From Chondrosia reniformis (lineage: Eukaryota; Porifera; Demospongiae; Chondrillida; Chondrillidae): a stretch of 64,000 nt of DNA. The DNA is taken from the NCBI GenBank assembly GCA_947172415.1, contig OX359193.1, positions 382,501 to 446,500 on the forward strand. Reading direction: 5' to 3'. The translations under genes were made by a program, and so were the position numbers. Below are positions 1 to 14,900 of this stretch, in pieces (position 1 is the stretch's first letter; every line of letters starts with the position of its first letter). The notes below the pieces were generated by a model. It ran no database searches and had not been told where the DNA came from. It worked only from the letters and a program-made list of their open reading frames with translations.

Positions 1-16
1 TTTCTGTATTTGATAG

Positions 17-1260
17 GTGTCACTGCTATTGAAGAAAAATGGCTACCGATATTGTTACCTCAATACTGTACCTTTTCAAAGCCCCTTCCATCTACGCCTC
101 CATACTACAATGAAACATGTGACAGTATTTACTGTCACATGACAAGCAACTTTGGTGGGTGAACTTTCCATTGGCTAAATCCTCTGTTGCCATGGTGACA
201 AGATGGAGCAGTAAATTGCACAACTTACTGCCCCAATCCTCATTTCCATGTATGATGCAGGTTCTCATGGTTGGCTCATTTCAGCTCAAGAGCTGCCCTA
301 CCCAGAGGGACTGGACAGGTACAGACTCTTTGGACAGTTCCTGATGGAAGGGAAAGTCATGAAAGATCTTGGAAAGTTTCAGAAATCTCTTTTGTGCACT
401 CCAGTAGCCATTGTGAAAAGCTGGGCCAAGTATATTTTTACCACCAGTCCTAGTTGACACATGAGTCATGTGATATTCACTTTTGTATGTTTACTTGACA
501 TCAAACTTTGATTGTTTGATAGTCTCCACCGTTGCACTGAGGTCTTGGTGTCAGCACTGGTCTCAAGGAAGGTGAAGAGTAAAGCTGAGTTATTGAAAGT
601 TTGGGAAGAAGAACCTAAATGTGAGACCAAACTGACTTGGGAGGTGTACTTTACCTCCCCTTACCTAGCAGGCCATCTCATTCACCCTACCCTGTCTCTC
701 TCCTTGCAATTTCACTGCCACTCCCCTGTCCCTATTCCTGCCACTCCCCTGTCCCTATTCCTGCCACTCCCCTTTCCCTATTCCTGCCACTCCCCTTTCC
801 CTATTCCTGCCACTCCCCTGTCCCTATTCCTGCCACTCCCCTGTCCCTATTCCTGCCACTCCCCTGTCCCTATTCCTGCCACTCCCCTGTCCCTATTCCT
901 GCCACTCCCCTGTCCCTATTCCTGCCACTCCCCTGTCCCTATTCCTGCCACTCCCCTGTCCCTATTCCTGCCACTCCCCTGTCCCTATTCCTGCCACTCC
1001 CCTGTCCCTATTCCTGCCACTCCCCTGTCCCTATTCCTGCCACTCCCCTGTCCCTATTCCTGCCACTCCCCTGTCCCTATTCCTGCCACTCCCCTGTCCC
1101 TATTCCTGCCACTCCCCTGTTCATACCCTGTGTTTACTCAATGTATGTGACCAGTGAATAATACTGATTATATTGTACAGATCTATTGAATGCTGTGTCG
1201 CTATGGATACCTCAAAACAAGCACCGAGAACTAGCAGATAGTTGGCCACCGAAATGTTAA
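17..1260 (+). CDS. DHX37: DHX37-type DEAH-box RNA helicase, C-terminal part (5' end outside window)
   Basis: This is the 3' end of a gene entering from the left. Four phase-compatible exons can be read: 17-154, 261-429, 523-620 and 1181-1260 (stop TAA). The peptide runs AIEEKWLPILLPQYCTF, then PYPEGLDRYRLFGQFLMEGK, then LHRCTEVLVSALVS, and ends LADSWPPKC. It follows the C-terminal tail of human DHX37 block by block, including the EGIDRYxxFxxFLLEG, KTWA and KNPKYLL segments and the terminal AWPP. The family works in the nucleolus, where it unwinds U3 snoRNA from pre-ribosomes. Helicase motifs lie upstream and are not visible here. The 523-620 exon was placed by its strong GTGAGA donor and its phase. 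The last intron (621-1180) is mostly a 23-bp minisatellite. Identity is by recall of the family; a protein search would settle it. Confidence 0.85.
700..1125. repeat. 23-bp tandem repeat in last DHX37 intron
   Basis: About 17 near-identical copies of a C-rich 23-bp unit (CCCTATTCCTGCCACTCCCC plus TGT). Because 23 is not a multiple of 3, the array stays open in several frames and gives false proline-rich ORFs. It lies wholly within the intron between the last two DHX37 exons. Confidence 0.95.
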
Positions 1261-1429
1261 CTCATTCTATTTTTAATAATACTTCATGAACCATGTGAAC
1301 TCACTGCCCTCTTTGTTGATTGTGCAATACCTAGTCATCTGACGCACACTCGTATATGCATTTGATCGAGGTGTCGATTGAGCACACGTATATAGTAAAA
1401 ACAAATTGCATTATACTAGCATCCTAAAA

Positions 1430-5108
<3,679 letters not shown>

Positions 5109-5336
5109 TAATAGTATTAATTGAATTGTTTATATTAATTTTGTATGTATGTAAATATTAAGCAAGTAAATTAAGTTTAAAAGAATTAGTGACTAGCTAT
5201 ATAGCCATAAAACTATATATTGCAAGACAACTCACTCAAATGTCAAATTATAAGACAATAACTTAATTGGCACAAATGAAAATGTATATGAAATATAATG
5301 ATGATATTATATGTTACAAAAGTGACTTAACTTGAG

Positions 5337-5994
5337 AAAAATAGTTCTTGACACTGCAGGTCATGTACTTCTCTCAGCACAACTCAAGTAGAGTTGCCCC
5401 AGGGCACACCACGAGGAGGTGAAAGTACATCGTGCCCCACCCCACAGCGTTGACACTAACTATTGTGTAACAGAAGCTGTAACTGCGCAGTAATCTGCAC
5501 TCATGGAGTTACTAGCCATGACATAGGAATCGATCGGCGTTAGCCTCACTTTCAGCCTATGCCAAGTCCGACCCTCCCGAACCGCAAACTGCCCCGATGA
5601 GAATCAGTGTGTTGCCACACCTTTAACTCCTCAGGATCGGATGACGTCCTTGAAGTGGGGACTGGCGAAACAACTGCCCAAATCAGGTGTCGACAACCGA
5701 CTTCAACTTACATAGTTACGTGATTACCTCAATCTCCGTGCCGTCAGACCCCAGCCGAAGCCAGAGCTAGTGAGGACCAATCCCAAGCACCAACCCTCCC
5801 ACTGAGTTCCTGATCAGATTGCATATCCAACGTGACACCAGGCCGCATTCTCAGCTCGCTGGCGGAGCCGAGGGGAATCCTGGGTCTACTTGTCTAGCGC
5901 TCCGAACAGGACTACTCGGGATAAGGAAAGACCACCGTCAGGCACAGAAACTTTAGCAATCTCACGCGTCAAGTAAGCCACTGGGGGTAAACTG
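5337..5994 (-). ncRNA. Candidate structured noncoding RNA gene (possible Pol III transcript)
   Basis: About 650 bp that is clearly more GC-rich than the surrounding AT-rich DNA, with no coding exon on either strand. Read on the minus strand, it follows a TATAAAAG box (6016-6023) by roughly 25-30 bp. It contains no run of four T, then ends at a T5 run (5337-5341), as expected of a Pol III unit. Short local stems are visible, such as CAACTC/GAGTTG at 5380-5396. I could not match it to 7SK, RNase P or MRP, SRP, U3 or telomerase RNA by eye. Alternative: a tRNA-derived SINE, since a GATCGATTC B-box-like motif and an upstream TGGCATAGG A-box-like motif occur on the same strand near 5535-5565. The boundaries are estimates. 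Confidence 0.4.
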
Positions 5995-6400
5995 AAAATT
6001 TTCACACCTCGCCATCTTTTATATGGCTGCATTCCATTTTTCCCGCGCAAACACCAAATTAGGAATTACGGTTACGTGTTGAATGACGTCAGCCTAAATT
6101 ATAGATTCTTGGCTTCCACACGCGACTTTCGCAATAGATCAAAATGGCTGACAAAGTGTAACTGTCAATAATTGAAGAGAGGCGCAATTTGCATCGCAGT
6201 CCGTGGTGTGGTGATTTTGAGGATTAAAGGATCAATATTTCACACCACTTTCACAATAGATACAAAATGGCAGACGAAGCGCTAACTACAACTGTTACGA
6301 ATGCACGAGATTTTCATCACAGTCCGTAAATTTGAGAACTTTACAAATTTGTGATTCATAAAGTAGTCCTCTGTCGAATCTCTTTCCTCACTCTAACCAG
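5995..6400 (-). promoter_or_regulatory. Putative snRNA-type promoter upstream of the candidate RNA
   Basis: On the minus strand, the 400 bp upstream of the candidate RNA contain a TATA box (6016-6023), a CRE palindrome TGACGTCA (6084-6091) and a perfect octamer ATTTGCAT/ATGCAAAT (6187-6194) about 200 bp from the predicted start. That spacing resembles the distal element of vertebrate Pol III type-3 genes. There is also an imperfect tandem duplication of about 125 bp (about 6120-6210 and 6245-6330), each copy carrying AAAATGGC and ending in CGCAGTCCGT or CACAGTCCGT. No proximal element could be assigned. The rest, 6400-6797, shows no recognisable feature beyond probable malectin 3' UTR. Confidence 0.3.
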
Positions 6401-6797
6401 CAGTTAACGTTTAATCTGTAAAACCATTAAAACGATGAAGCAGCCTGAGGTTTGTGAATTGTAAATTCAAAATTAGGATTAGTTTACTAGAGTAGGCAGA
6501 AGAGGTTTCCCAAACTAAAAACAATCTATTCTATTTTGTATTTTCCTACATTTGTGTATAGGAAATGTTGTTTAGGCTATTTACAGTGATATTTCATAAA
6601 CCAACTCTGCCAACCACTCTTTTATGGCTTCATCCCACTAATAATCAGATGGTCAGATTTACAAAGACAAGTAACACTTGAATGGTAATTGAATCATATA
6701 CCAACATACACACACTGAAGATAGGAAAATGCTATTTGTGACAGTTCATAGCAGATAAACCTAGAGCTTCATAGGAGTACCTAGAGCAAGATAAGTT

Positions 6798-8186
6798 TTA
6801 GTGTCTACAGAGACAAAATATTATGGGAAGAAACAGGGCAACAACTACAGTTACAGGCCAAAACCAGCTCTCATCAGAGTCATAAGGACTTCTGATGCGA
6901 GGACCAGACGTTTTCTTGAACTTTCGAGTGGTGTCGGCATCTTCAATGTCACCTTCATCTTCTGCAACCTCTTCTGGTTGATGAATAGGAGGTAACGTTG
7001 GAATGTCTAAAGGAAGAACCACTTCCAATGAAAGGTCACACTTAATGTACTTTATGGCCATACAGTAGCACACATTAGAAGTATATTACCTTCTGAATGC
7101 TTATAAACCACTATAGCATTGATCTTGGGATTGTCTGCATCTCCCTGTCAAAACAACAAGTATATAGTCACATTCAAAAGAATATCACGATTGTGTCAAT
7201 ACACTAGTGATGTACTGATCTATATCAAACACAATACATACGTTCAGCCATACAAACAGCTGACTCTTTATCTATATGTATTACATACAACTTGTAATTG
7301 CTTACCTTTAAGAACTCAACAGTAATCTTTCCATCATACACCAATTCCTCTCCTCCAATAAAGAGCTCATCTCCAGATATTCTGAATGGAATGTATTCAT
7401 CGTGAGCCATTGCAATACCAGCTTTAGAAAATATGTCCAAATTCTCTAATACTTTCACCTGACCATTTATTTGGACATCAAAGACCTAAAGGAGCGAAGA
7501 CATAAAGTTCAAGGAACTTCCTAAACATTGAGTGCATTGTGATCATTAGTGTTCACAGGTTGTCAAAGACATTTTGGGAGATTACTTTTTAAAATTGTCT
7601 AAAGACACAGTTAATCAGTTAATCAGTTAAATCCTTTTTTGACATTTCCAAGTTAACTAGCATCACCTTATGGCATTCCCAAACTAAATTTAAAATCAGT
7701 ATCCTTCACACATAAATGTTAGTGAAGAAATAGCAAAACACATCCCAATATACTGCAGTTTAGAGTGAGCAAGGCATTTGCAATACAAACAGACTCAACC
7801 CTAGAAAGCCACTCGTCAGTGCATACCTTTCCTCCTGGTTGCTTAAAGTAGACTTCACAGAATTTCAACACAAGCACATATTTGCCATCCTCCTTAATAG
7901 GAATATCGTATTGGAAGTCAGTAGTGTGGTATCTCTCCGTTTGATACAGAATCCTATCGCTTTCGGGCACTCGACTAATAATGAGTGATTTTCCAAAGTC
8001 GGATGCATATCCTTCAGTTAGCTGGTCCTTCTTGTAGCGAATTCCGTAAATATCTGTGTGACTATCTCCTCCACAATTAACTGCAAAAACAGACTCTAAG
8101 CTATAAACTACATGACTATAAAGAAATATCAGTGAAAGAATTAACGTCGCAGGGACAGATGCTAAGAATTTGCTCTTGGCAGCCAT
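6798..8186 (-). CDS. MLEC: Malectin (ER diglucose-binding lectin)
   Basis: Four exons (8186-7827, 7485-7306, 7144-7090, 7006-6798) give 267 residues, close to the usual malectin length. The N-terminus has a signal peptide (SVPATLILSLIFLYSHVVYS). The malectin domain opens with FAVNCGGDSH and carries the family's YGIRY, LYQTERY and FCEVYF blocks; the VNCGG, tyrosine and aromatic residues line the sugar pocket in known malectins. An acidic linker (EEVAEDEGDIEDAD) precedes a C-terminal membrane helix (VTVVVALFLPIIFCLC). So this is a type I ER membrane protein, expected to bind Glc2-high-mannose N-glycans with ribophorin I for quality control. The start codon sits in AGAAAATGGCTGCC, a TISU/YY1-like context. 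The gene converges on the kinase gene, with the candidate RNA between them. Confidence 0.93.
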
Positions 8187-8358
8187 TTTCTTAATTAAAA
8201 TGTAGTGGTTTACCTATGTTGAAACTGAATTGAATTTTCAGTATAAATGTAATAGAATAATGATTTCTCTAAGGTATTGAATATAAAATGATTAATAAAT
8301 CCCAGACCCCAAATAAATCCCCAAAATAGTGTTAAGAGATGAGCAGATACTCAAGCAG

Positions 8359-9762
8359 TTAAATTTGTTCTGTCAGGCTGTGGAAATTTGTATTTTCTGT
8401 TTTGTCTTTCACTTTCTGAGAAGGTAACCATAGTGATAATATATGTCTTGTTAAAAGGCCATCAACTAAAGGGGATTCCCCCCTGCTACGATAAATAAAT
8501 GAAGAAAAAGTAGAACGAGGGCTCCCAACAAATGCCTCAGCTCTTGTACAAATGTACTGTTCATATATACCAACAATATCCTTGTGAGCCACTTCAGGAA
8601 TATCCCTTAGATTGATTAAGTGCTGGAAACTGCTACTAAAGTACATTTTAAATCCAGCATCTTTTAAAAATCGAAAGTACGTAAGGTTTGTTTCATCTGT
8701 AGCTACATACAAAGGTATATCATTATGTATGAATCTTCTTTCAATAGCACCTATCCAGTGTTCACCAGTGAGATATCTGTCCTCATGGTCTGTACGTCTG
8801 ACATGAATGGCATTGTACTTGCCTCCCATAATGTCAGCTACCTTCTGGCTAATGTGTGCTACTGTTGGTCTATATCTAAGGCCCTCCAAGATCCACCTCT
8901 GTGCCTCTTTTGCCCTTTCATACTCAAAAAACCTTAGGGATATGCCAAATAGAGTTCCTTGCTCAAAATACAACATTTCACTATTGTCTTCTGCCAGATC
9001 ACTCACAGCTCTGATAATTGTGATGTTCGGGTTGTGTTTATAAAGATTTTGTTCTGTGGGGCACTTTGTTGTCCATTCTGCTTTTGGAGAAAATTTCTGC
9101 TGCCTTATCAATGTTTCTTCCTGTAAATTTCGTGTAGGTCTGTCTATCCAATATCCAAACCCTACACTGTGACACACAGTTTTCCAGTTTAGGTTGCCAA
9201 ATTCTCTGAAAAAGCTTTTATGAGATTTAGTATATTCTATAAAGGATACAATCTCTCTTAATTTTTCCATGTCGAGGAATGCTGATACAGGTACAATATC
9301 GTTCTCATCGAGTTCATTATACATGAGATACCCTGGAATAACTCCCCTCTTCATATCTCTAACTTTGTCGTGGGGAGACATTGGATGGAGAATCAAGGTG
9401 CGATTCAGCAGTTTTGCCAATACTATTGCATTCTCGATGGCCTCTCGCTGGTTGTTCCACCCGTTACCGGGAGGCTGGAAGGAGAGGTACCGCCTACCGA
9501 CGTTGAAAGGGGGTGGATCCCTCGATCTGACAGGTTTATAGAAAAGCAAATTACTATCGTTCGCCAGAATCTCTGTAGCTAACTTCGTATTTGCGAGTTT
9601 CATTCTCAGCTTTCTAATTGTGTCAGATTGTACCAAACTTTGCTCCTTTCGTTCCGAATGCCTCGTAGATTCTGAAGTAATTTTGCGAATAATGATAACC
9701 ACACAGAGAAAAATCAAAGCATGCCGTAAATATCGCAGCAATCTCATTGGTCTCAATGACAT
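8359..9762 (-). CDS. O-fucosyltransferase-family (PF10250-like) type II membrane glycosyltransferase
   Basis: One uninterrupted 467-residue ORF, unusual in this intron-dense window. Residues about 13-27 form a signal anchor (ALIFLCVVIII) after a basic N-terminus, giving Golgi/ER type II topology. The catalytic region starts at YLSFQPPGNGWNNQREAIEN, the nucleotide-sugar loop of GDP-fucose O-fucosyltransferase-like proteins, followed by LAKLLNRTLILHP. AIHVRRTDHE is the conserved arginine motif, then YVATDE and the C-terminal ICTRAEAFVGSPRSTFS block. The reaction is probably transfer of fucose from GDP-fucose to protein; the acceptor is unknown. It does not look like classical POFUT1 or POFUT2. 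Lack of introns could reflect an old retrocopy. About 170 bp separate it from the malectin start. Confidence 0.82.
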   Translation of the reverse strand: MSLRPMRLLRYLRHALIFLCVVIIIRKITSESTRHSERKEQSLVQSDTIRKLRMKLANTKLATEILANDSNLLFYKPVRSRDPPPFNVGRRYLSFQPPGNGWNNQREAIENAIVLAKLLNRTLILHPMSPHDKVRDMKRGVIPGYLMYNELDENDIVPVSAFLDMEKLREIVSFIEYTKSHKSFFREFGNLNWKTVCHSVGFGYWIDRPTRNLQEETLIRQQKFSPKAEWTTKCPTEQNLYKHNPNITIIRAVSDLAEDNSEMLYFEQGTLFGISLRFFEYERAKEAQRWILEGLRYRPTVAHISQKVADIMGGKYNAIHVRRTDHEDRYLTGEHWIGAIERRFIHNDIPLYVATDETNLTYFRFLKDAGFKMYFSSSFQHLINLRDIPEVAHKDIVGIYEQYICTRAEAFVGSPRSTFSSFIYRSRGESPLVDGLLTRHILSLWLPSQKVKDKTENTNFHSLTEQI

Positions 9763-9909
9763 GTCTCTATAGCTATTTATTTGTTGAAACTAGTTTTCGC
9801 TGGCACAGACTAGCAATAAAGATTCTGAACTTATTATTACTGATAAAGTAAAACCACAACCTTTGAGTTTATTAAAATTCTGGTTAATAATGAAATGGTC
9901 ATTGTAGTA

Positions 9910-11673
9910 TTATATAGTGTAAGAAAATTGAATGAATTTCTCGTGAATATTTTCATCTACTGGTAAGAAGCAGTAGTGAGTGATACCATTATAAACGACA
10001 CTCTGTCCTTGTAGTAGCTTGCAGGAATGTACTTCATCTTCTTTGCTGTTGTCTTCAACATTAGCTAAATAATTCCGAAACTTCCTTGAAATTCTGAGAT
10101 TTTCCAGGTCAGTCAAAGCTAAAATTATGACTAACAGAGATTGATGAGCTGTATCTGAGTCTTTGTGAGAGTTGGCCTCTGGAGTACAAAGTTGATAAGC
10201 TGTTAAAGAATACTTTTCTACATTCAAAAGTACAGCTGCAATTTCTAAAAATTTATCACTTTTTGCAAGTTCCTCTAAATTGAAATCTGCCTTGTCTTCA
10301 GTTTCTTTTCCTTGTATTTCCTGAATATTTTCATAACTTCCAAATACATTTCCCAGGTAAGTGATCCCGTGTTCCTGATACTCACTTAGTTCCAAATTTA
10401 ACTGCAGAGATTGTGGGCGATAATCTTTGGCTAATTGTGAAATGACTTTATATCCAAATTTCTGTGGCGCACCAGATACTGTAGTTGCACTAGTGTTGAT
10501 GTTTCCATTATCTATGTACTCCTCACCCAGCAAGTCCTGACCCCAACTGATCATTTGATAAATGGCTGGAGTCTTCACAGAAAACAGTTCTCCTAAACCA
10601 TACAAGCTCATTAGTCCCAGGGGAAGTTCCTCACTAAGGTAACGGTGAAAAACATTGAGATAAGTGATACCATTCTTCTTATAGGTTGGTGGACCCAACT
10701 TGGAGTAATAGATATTTGTTGCTAGGCAACTGGATACTGATGAGGTGTCCTTGGTGGAATGGGGATAGCACGTAGCTAGCCATTCAGTCACTGAATCTAC
10801 ATGGCCAATTGGTATTCCCTGCATCTCTGCTTTCATTGCAATATCTGCTACTTCTGCGTCCATTTGCTCAACCATGGCCCTGCTTTCCTCATCTATCTCG
10901 TAAAAATCTACATTGTCTGGTATCTGCAATGTGTTGCTGCAGTGTTTCATATAATTGTAGATCAGAACAGGATGATAGCGAGCAGTTGGGTTGAGCAGGG
11001 TTAGCGAGACGAATGATGGTAGATGTTGCAAACGAACGTTTCCAAAGAATGCCTCCATCAACCTTTTTTGCTCTTCCTTCAGAGTAGCCCCAAACTGTGC
11101 CGTTGCAATTTTTAGTACTGCTTTGAAGCCAAGTACGACACAGGAGGGTGGAACCTGTATCTTGTCTATTCTTGAGATGAATGGCAGACTTTCAGTGGCA
11201 CACACAGTGTAATTTACAGATGTCTTTTTGGGTAGTGCTTCTTGCACCATCCAGTCAAAGGCGCACGCTCCAGGTACAGCACAGAGAATCTTCAAACGTT
11301 CGCTAACGTTAGGAAGAATATGACTTTTTAGGAATTCTGGATACGATGGTAACGGATGGCATAGGAAAATAGCATCGGCGTTGCGGAACACGGTCGGGTC
11401 CGTAGAAACAGTCAATGAGCTGAAATTAATTTTTCGTCCATCACATATGATTGCTTGTCCCTCGATTGGCATTTCTGCAGCTTTCCTCTTATAAAGAATC
11501 ACTGTTAGATCGTCTTTGTTCGCATTTAGCGCTGCAAGCGCAATGGCTCCAGCGCCGTATCCACACACCACAATTTTCATCGTTTTCGTACTGGATTTGC
11601 TAGCTGAATTTCGTATAAATCTTGTCCTTTTATACAGCATGTCGTGTCTATAAGGAAATGTTATTCCATGCAT
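9910..11673 (-). CDS. Opine (octopine-type) dehydrogenase with C-terminal extension
   Basis: Single-exon ORF of up to 587 residues. An internal methionine at 11580 begins MKIVVCGYGAGAIALAALNA, the Rossmann GxGxxA motif of NAD(H)-dependent opine dehydrogenases, so 11580 may be the true start and the preceding 31 residues optional. The N-terminal half is a dinucleotide-binding domain. The second domain contains NPTARYHPVLIYNY and PLGLMSLYGLGELF, matching the helical octopine/nopaline dehydrogenase domain. Such enzymes condense pyruvate with an amino acid using NADH, regenerating NAD+ during anaerobic effort; they are typical of sponges, molluscs and worms. Substrate cannot be told. Known invertebrate enzymes are about 400 residues. 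Here roughly 170 extra residues follow after about GQDLLGEEYI and match nothing I recognise. Intronless, like its downstream neighbour. Confidence 0.83.
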   Translation of the reverse strand: MHGITFPYRHDMLYKRTRFIRNSASKSSTKTMKIVVCGYGAGAIALAALNANKDDLTVILYKRKAAEMPIEGQAIICDGRKINFSSLTVSTDPTVFRNADAIFLCHPLPSYPEFLKSHILPNVSERLKILCAVPGACAFDWMVQEALPKKTSVNYTVCATESLPFISRIDKIQVPPSCVVLGFKAVLKIATAQFGATLKEEQKRLMEAFFGNVRLQHLPSFVSLTLLNPTARYHPVLIYNYMKHCSNTLQIPDNVDFYEIDEESRAMVEQMDAEVADIAMKAEMQGIPIGHVDSVTEWLATCYPHSTKDTSSVSSCLATNIYYSKLGPPTYKKNGITYLNVFHRYLSEELPLGLMSLYGLGELFSVKTPAIYQMISWGQDLLGEEYIDNGNINTSATTVSGAPQKFGYKVISQLAKDYRPQSLQLNLELSEYQEHGITYLGNVFGSYENIQEIQGKETEDKADFNLEELAKSDKFLEIAAVLLNVEKYSLTAYQLCTPEANSHKDSDTAHQSLLVIILALTDLENLRISRKFRNYLANVEDNSKEDEVHSCKLLQGQSVVYNGITHYCFLPVDENIHEKFIQFSYTI

Positions 11674-11913
11674 CTATAACTATAATTTCGAGGTGTTTAC
11701 ACCACAATCCTGTAACTAATCATCCAATCAAGTTAATTTTGAGGTAACAGGTACAGTTAATATCAAGATGTAGTACTTGTTGTACTAAGCATTCCGATAA
11801 TCGACACATATTTATCGAACGTTTAATCGTTGTCTGAAAATGGTGGGTCTACGATGTAGTTACGTTTTGCTCTACCTCTCACAATATTGAGTCCTTCCGT
11901 GTAGGCACAAACC
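11674..11913. promoter_or_regulatory. Divergent promoter region, opine dehydrogenase (-) / CWC22 (+)
   Basis: About 240-330 bp (depending on the dehydrogenase start) separate two divergent start codons, so both 5' UTRs and promoters must share this DNA. No TATA box is obvious. TGAAAATGG at 11836 is only a weak relative of the AAAATGGC motif seen at other starts. Confidence 0.5.
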
Positions 11914-14900
11914 ATGTCAATTAGAACAGGACCTCATTCTCCCTCGTATTCCTCGCAGTCGGAAAGGTATTTTAAAGTATTGCTCTTCAACCCTCCTGTT
12001 AATAGTAATAATTTTAATTTGTTTCACAGTGAAGATTCGGCGTCAGATCGTGACATTGGTAGTAGCAAGCGCGTGGTAATACCAGAAGATCGAAAAAGGA
12101 AGAGTCGCAGGAAGAGAGACAGTGGCGAAGAACCAGCAGAGAAGAGATCAAAGAAGGGGTCAGCCAATCAGCAGCAGAACATTACCACGAGGACTGGTAA
12201 GCACTGATGTACATTTGGTTGACTGTATACAGTATTGATGCGTGTTTGTTTTATTGTACTAGTCAGAACTCATTTTGTTCTCTGGGATGGCCATAAAGAA
12301 AATGGCTGCCCTATTCATGATATTTTCAATCAACACCTAATAAATCAACAATGATGCAATTTTCTGTTACATTGCAACCCTAAAACCATGTGCTTGTACC
12401 TGGAGTGTTAAATGCACTGATTGTTTGATTGATTGATTGAATGTATGCCCTGTGATGGTCACATGTCTGTCATGTGATATGTACAGGTGGTGCTTACATT
12501 CCTCCTGCAAGACTGAAAATGATGCAAAATGAGATTACAGATAAGAATAGGTAGGTTTCATCTGAGCCATCTTCCTCTCCTTCCCTCTCCCTCCCTCCCT
12601 CTCTCTACCTCTCCCTCCCTCCCTCCCTCCCTTCCTCTCTCCCTGTCTCTCTCCTCCTCTCCTTCCCTCTCCCTCCCTGCCTCCCTCCCTGCCTCCCTCC
12701 CTGCCTCTCCCTGCCTCTTCCTCCCTCTATCTCTCTCTCTACCTCTCCCTCCCTCCCTCCCTCTCTTCCTCTCCTCCCATCTCCCTCTCTCTCCCTCTCC
12801 CTCTCCCTCCCTCGCTTCCTCTCCCTCTTTCTCCCTCTCCCTCCCTCTCTTCCTCTCCCTGCCTCTTTCATCTCTCTCCCTATCCTTTTTTCCTCCTTTG
12901 CAGTGAAATTTACCAGCGAATGAGTTGGGATGCACTAAAGAAGAGTATTCACGGGTTGATTAACAAGGTTTGTGGACCCTCTTTTGATCTATTTTCTCAT
13001 GAGGTCATCTTGCAGAGTCTTTGAGTGTCTGTTCACTGTGGTTAGTATATTCTGATAGGTTAATGTCGGCAACATATCCGCAATCGTACAAGAAATTCTG
13101 CAGGAAAACATCATTAGGGGAAGGTCAGTTCCAATTTAGAGAACCTTGTTCTTTAGATGTACAAAGTATAGGGAAAATTATTTAAAAGTCTAAATTTTCC
13201 TTTCAAATTGCTTAACATTGGCTGGTACATATAGTACACTGTAGCTGTTACAATGATACTATTAATCTTGCTGTTCTATTTGTTGCAGAGGACTCTTAGC
13301 TCGCTCAGTCATACAAGCTCAGGCCTTTTCTCCCTCCTTCACCAATGTCTACGCTGCTCTTGTTGCCATTATCAACACAAAGTTTCCCGGAGTCGGGGAA
13401 CTCATCATTCATCGACTGGTCCTCAATTTCAGGAAGGGTTACCGTAGAAACGATAAGAACCTCTGTCTGTCTTCTGTCAGGTTTATAGCTCACCTGGCTA
13501 ACCAGAATGTGGTAAGTGTACATCCTCCCTTTGATGTTGTTTATCCTCCCTTTGATGTTGTTTATCCTCCCTTTGATGTTGTTTATCCTCCCTTTGATGT
13601 TGTTTATCCTCCTTTTGATGTTGTTTATCCTCCTTTTGATGTTGTTTATCCTCCTTTTGATGTTGTTTATTCTCCTTTTGATGTTGTTTATCCTCCTTTT
13701 GATGTTGTTTATTCTCCTTTTGATGTTGTTTATTCTCCTTTTGATGTTGTTTATCCTCCTTTTGATGTGGTTAGATGTAAAGAGAAGGTCAGGTCTTAAT
13801 CCTCAATCTAACAATACTGGATAGCTTACATATCTGATCTGATCTGAGCAAGTATTGGTATTCTATATAGAATCAACCACTAATTAAAAATGGCTGCCAC
13901 CTGTAATGGTTACTTTTGTGGGTTCTGTGGCAGATCCTCCCATTGGTGAGTTCTTCACTAATGGGAGGATCTGCCCCTTGTATTAGGAATATGGACTCTA
14001 CATGATGTATATTATATCAGGTACAAGACTATTAATTAATTGTAGATTTCTCTTATTTAATTACAAGTAACAGATGCGTGTGTGTGTTACATATGTACTT
14101 GCGGTTCTCCTACTCTAATGATACCCTGGGTCGCAGTGTAGAGGACACATGCTTCATCGAGTAGTTTTAGATGAGATCAACAGTCTTCTCCGAAAATATA
14201 CTTGTAGATGCAGGAAAATGGTTGTGGCTTACATGAAAAATGATAATGAGGCATCCAATCAGTAGAAGTGTATTTTGTAGGCAATTTCCCTCTTAAATTA
14301 TTGAATTCATTACTTTACAAGTGTCATTATCCTTCATTCCAGCTGGATGAGGTGGCTGCCTTGGAGATCATAGCGCTGCTCTTAGATGAAGCTACTGACG
14401 ACAGTATAGAAGTGGCTGTTGGCTTTCTGAAGGAGTGTGGAAAGAAGCTGACAGAAGTGGTCCCAAGGGCCGTGCAGGGAGTGTTTGATACACTGAGAAA
14501 GATTCTCCATGATGGCAAGATCAGCACTCGAGTACAGTACTCCATTGAAGTTCTTTCACACGTACGAAAAGATGGATTTAAGGTATGGATAAACTTTCAA
14601 GCTGTACCCTTGATGCATGATCCCTGACCATTGACCTATGACCTTTCACCCCTGTCCTTTGACTTTGTAGAGCTTTCCATCAGTAATAGACGAATTAGAT
14701 CTTGTTGATGAAGATGACCAATGTACGCATTTGGTATCCCTTGACGACGAAGTGAACTCGCAGGACATTCTAAGTGAGTTTGTCAAAGCTAGTTAGAAGT
14801 TTGTGTTTCAAATTAAAGTTGTGAATTCTTAATTTTTCTTCTCTACTGAACTATATATGTTAGTATCCTATATCCTTCTGCTTGCATCTGTTTGTAGATG

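Noticed and set aside
512..1161. Two long proline-rich ORFs on the plus strand
   Set aside because: They are translations of the 23-bp minisatellite in a DHX37 intron; flanking exons join in phase without it.
12529..12935. Ser/Leu/Pro-rich (+) and Arg/Glu/Gly-rich (-) ORFs
   Set aside because: Low-complexity CTCCCT tract of a CWC22 intron, open on both strands only because of composition.
13509..13824. PPFDVVY-repeat and LMLFIL-repeat ORFs
   Set aside because: In-frame reading of a 21-bp intronic tandem repeat; no splice logic or family support.
14120..14270. Possible CWC22 exon after the acceptor-like GGGTCGCAG
   Set aside because: The flanking exons connect as [12 protein letters not shown], matching the family, and this stretch belongs to a repeat found inverted in BRAP.
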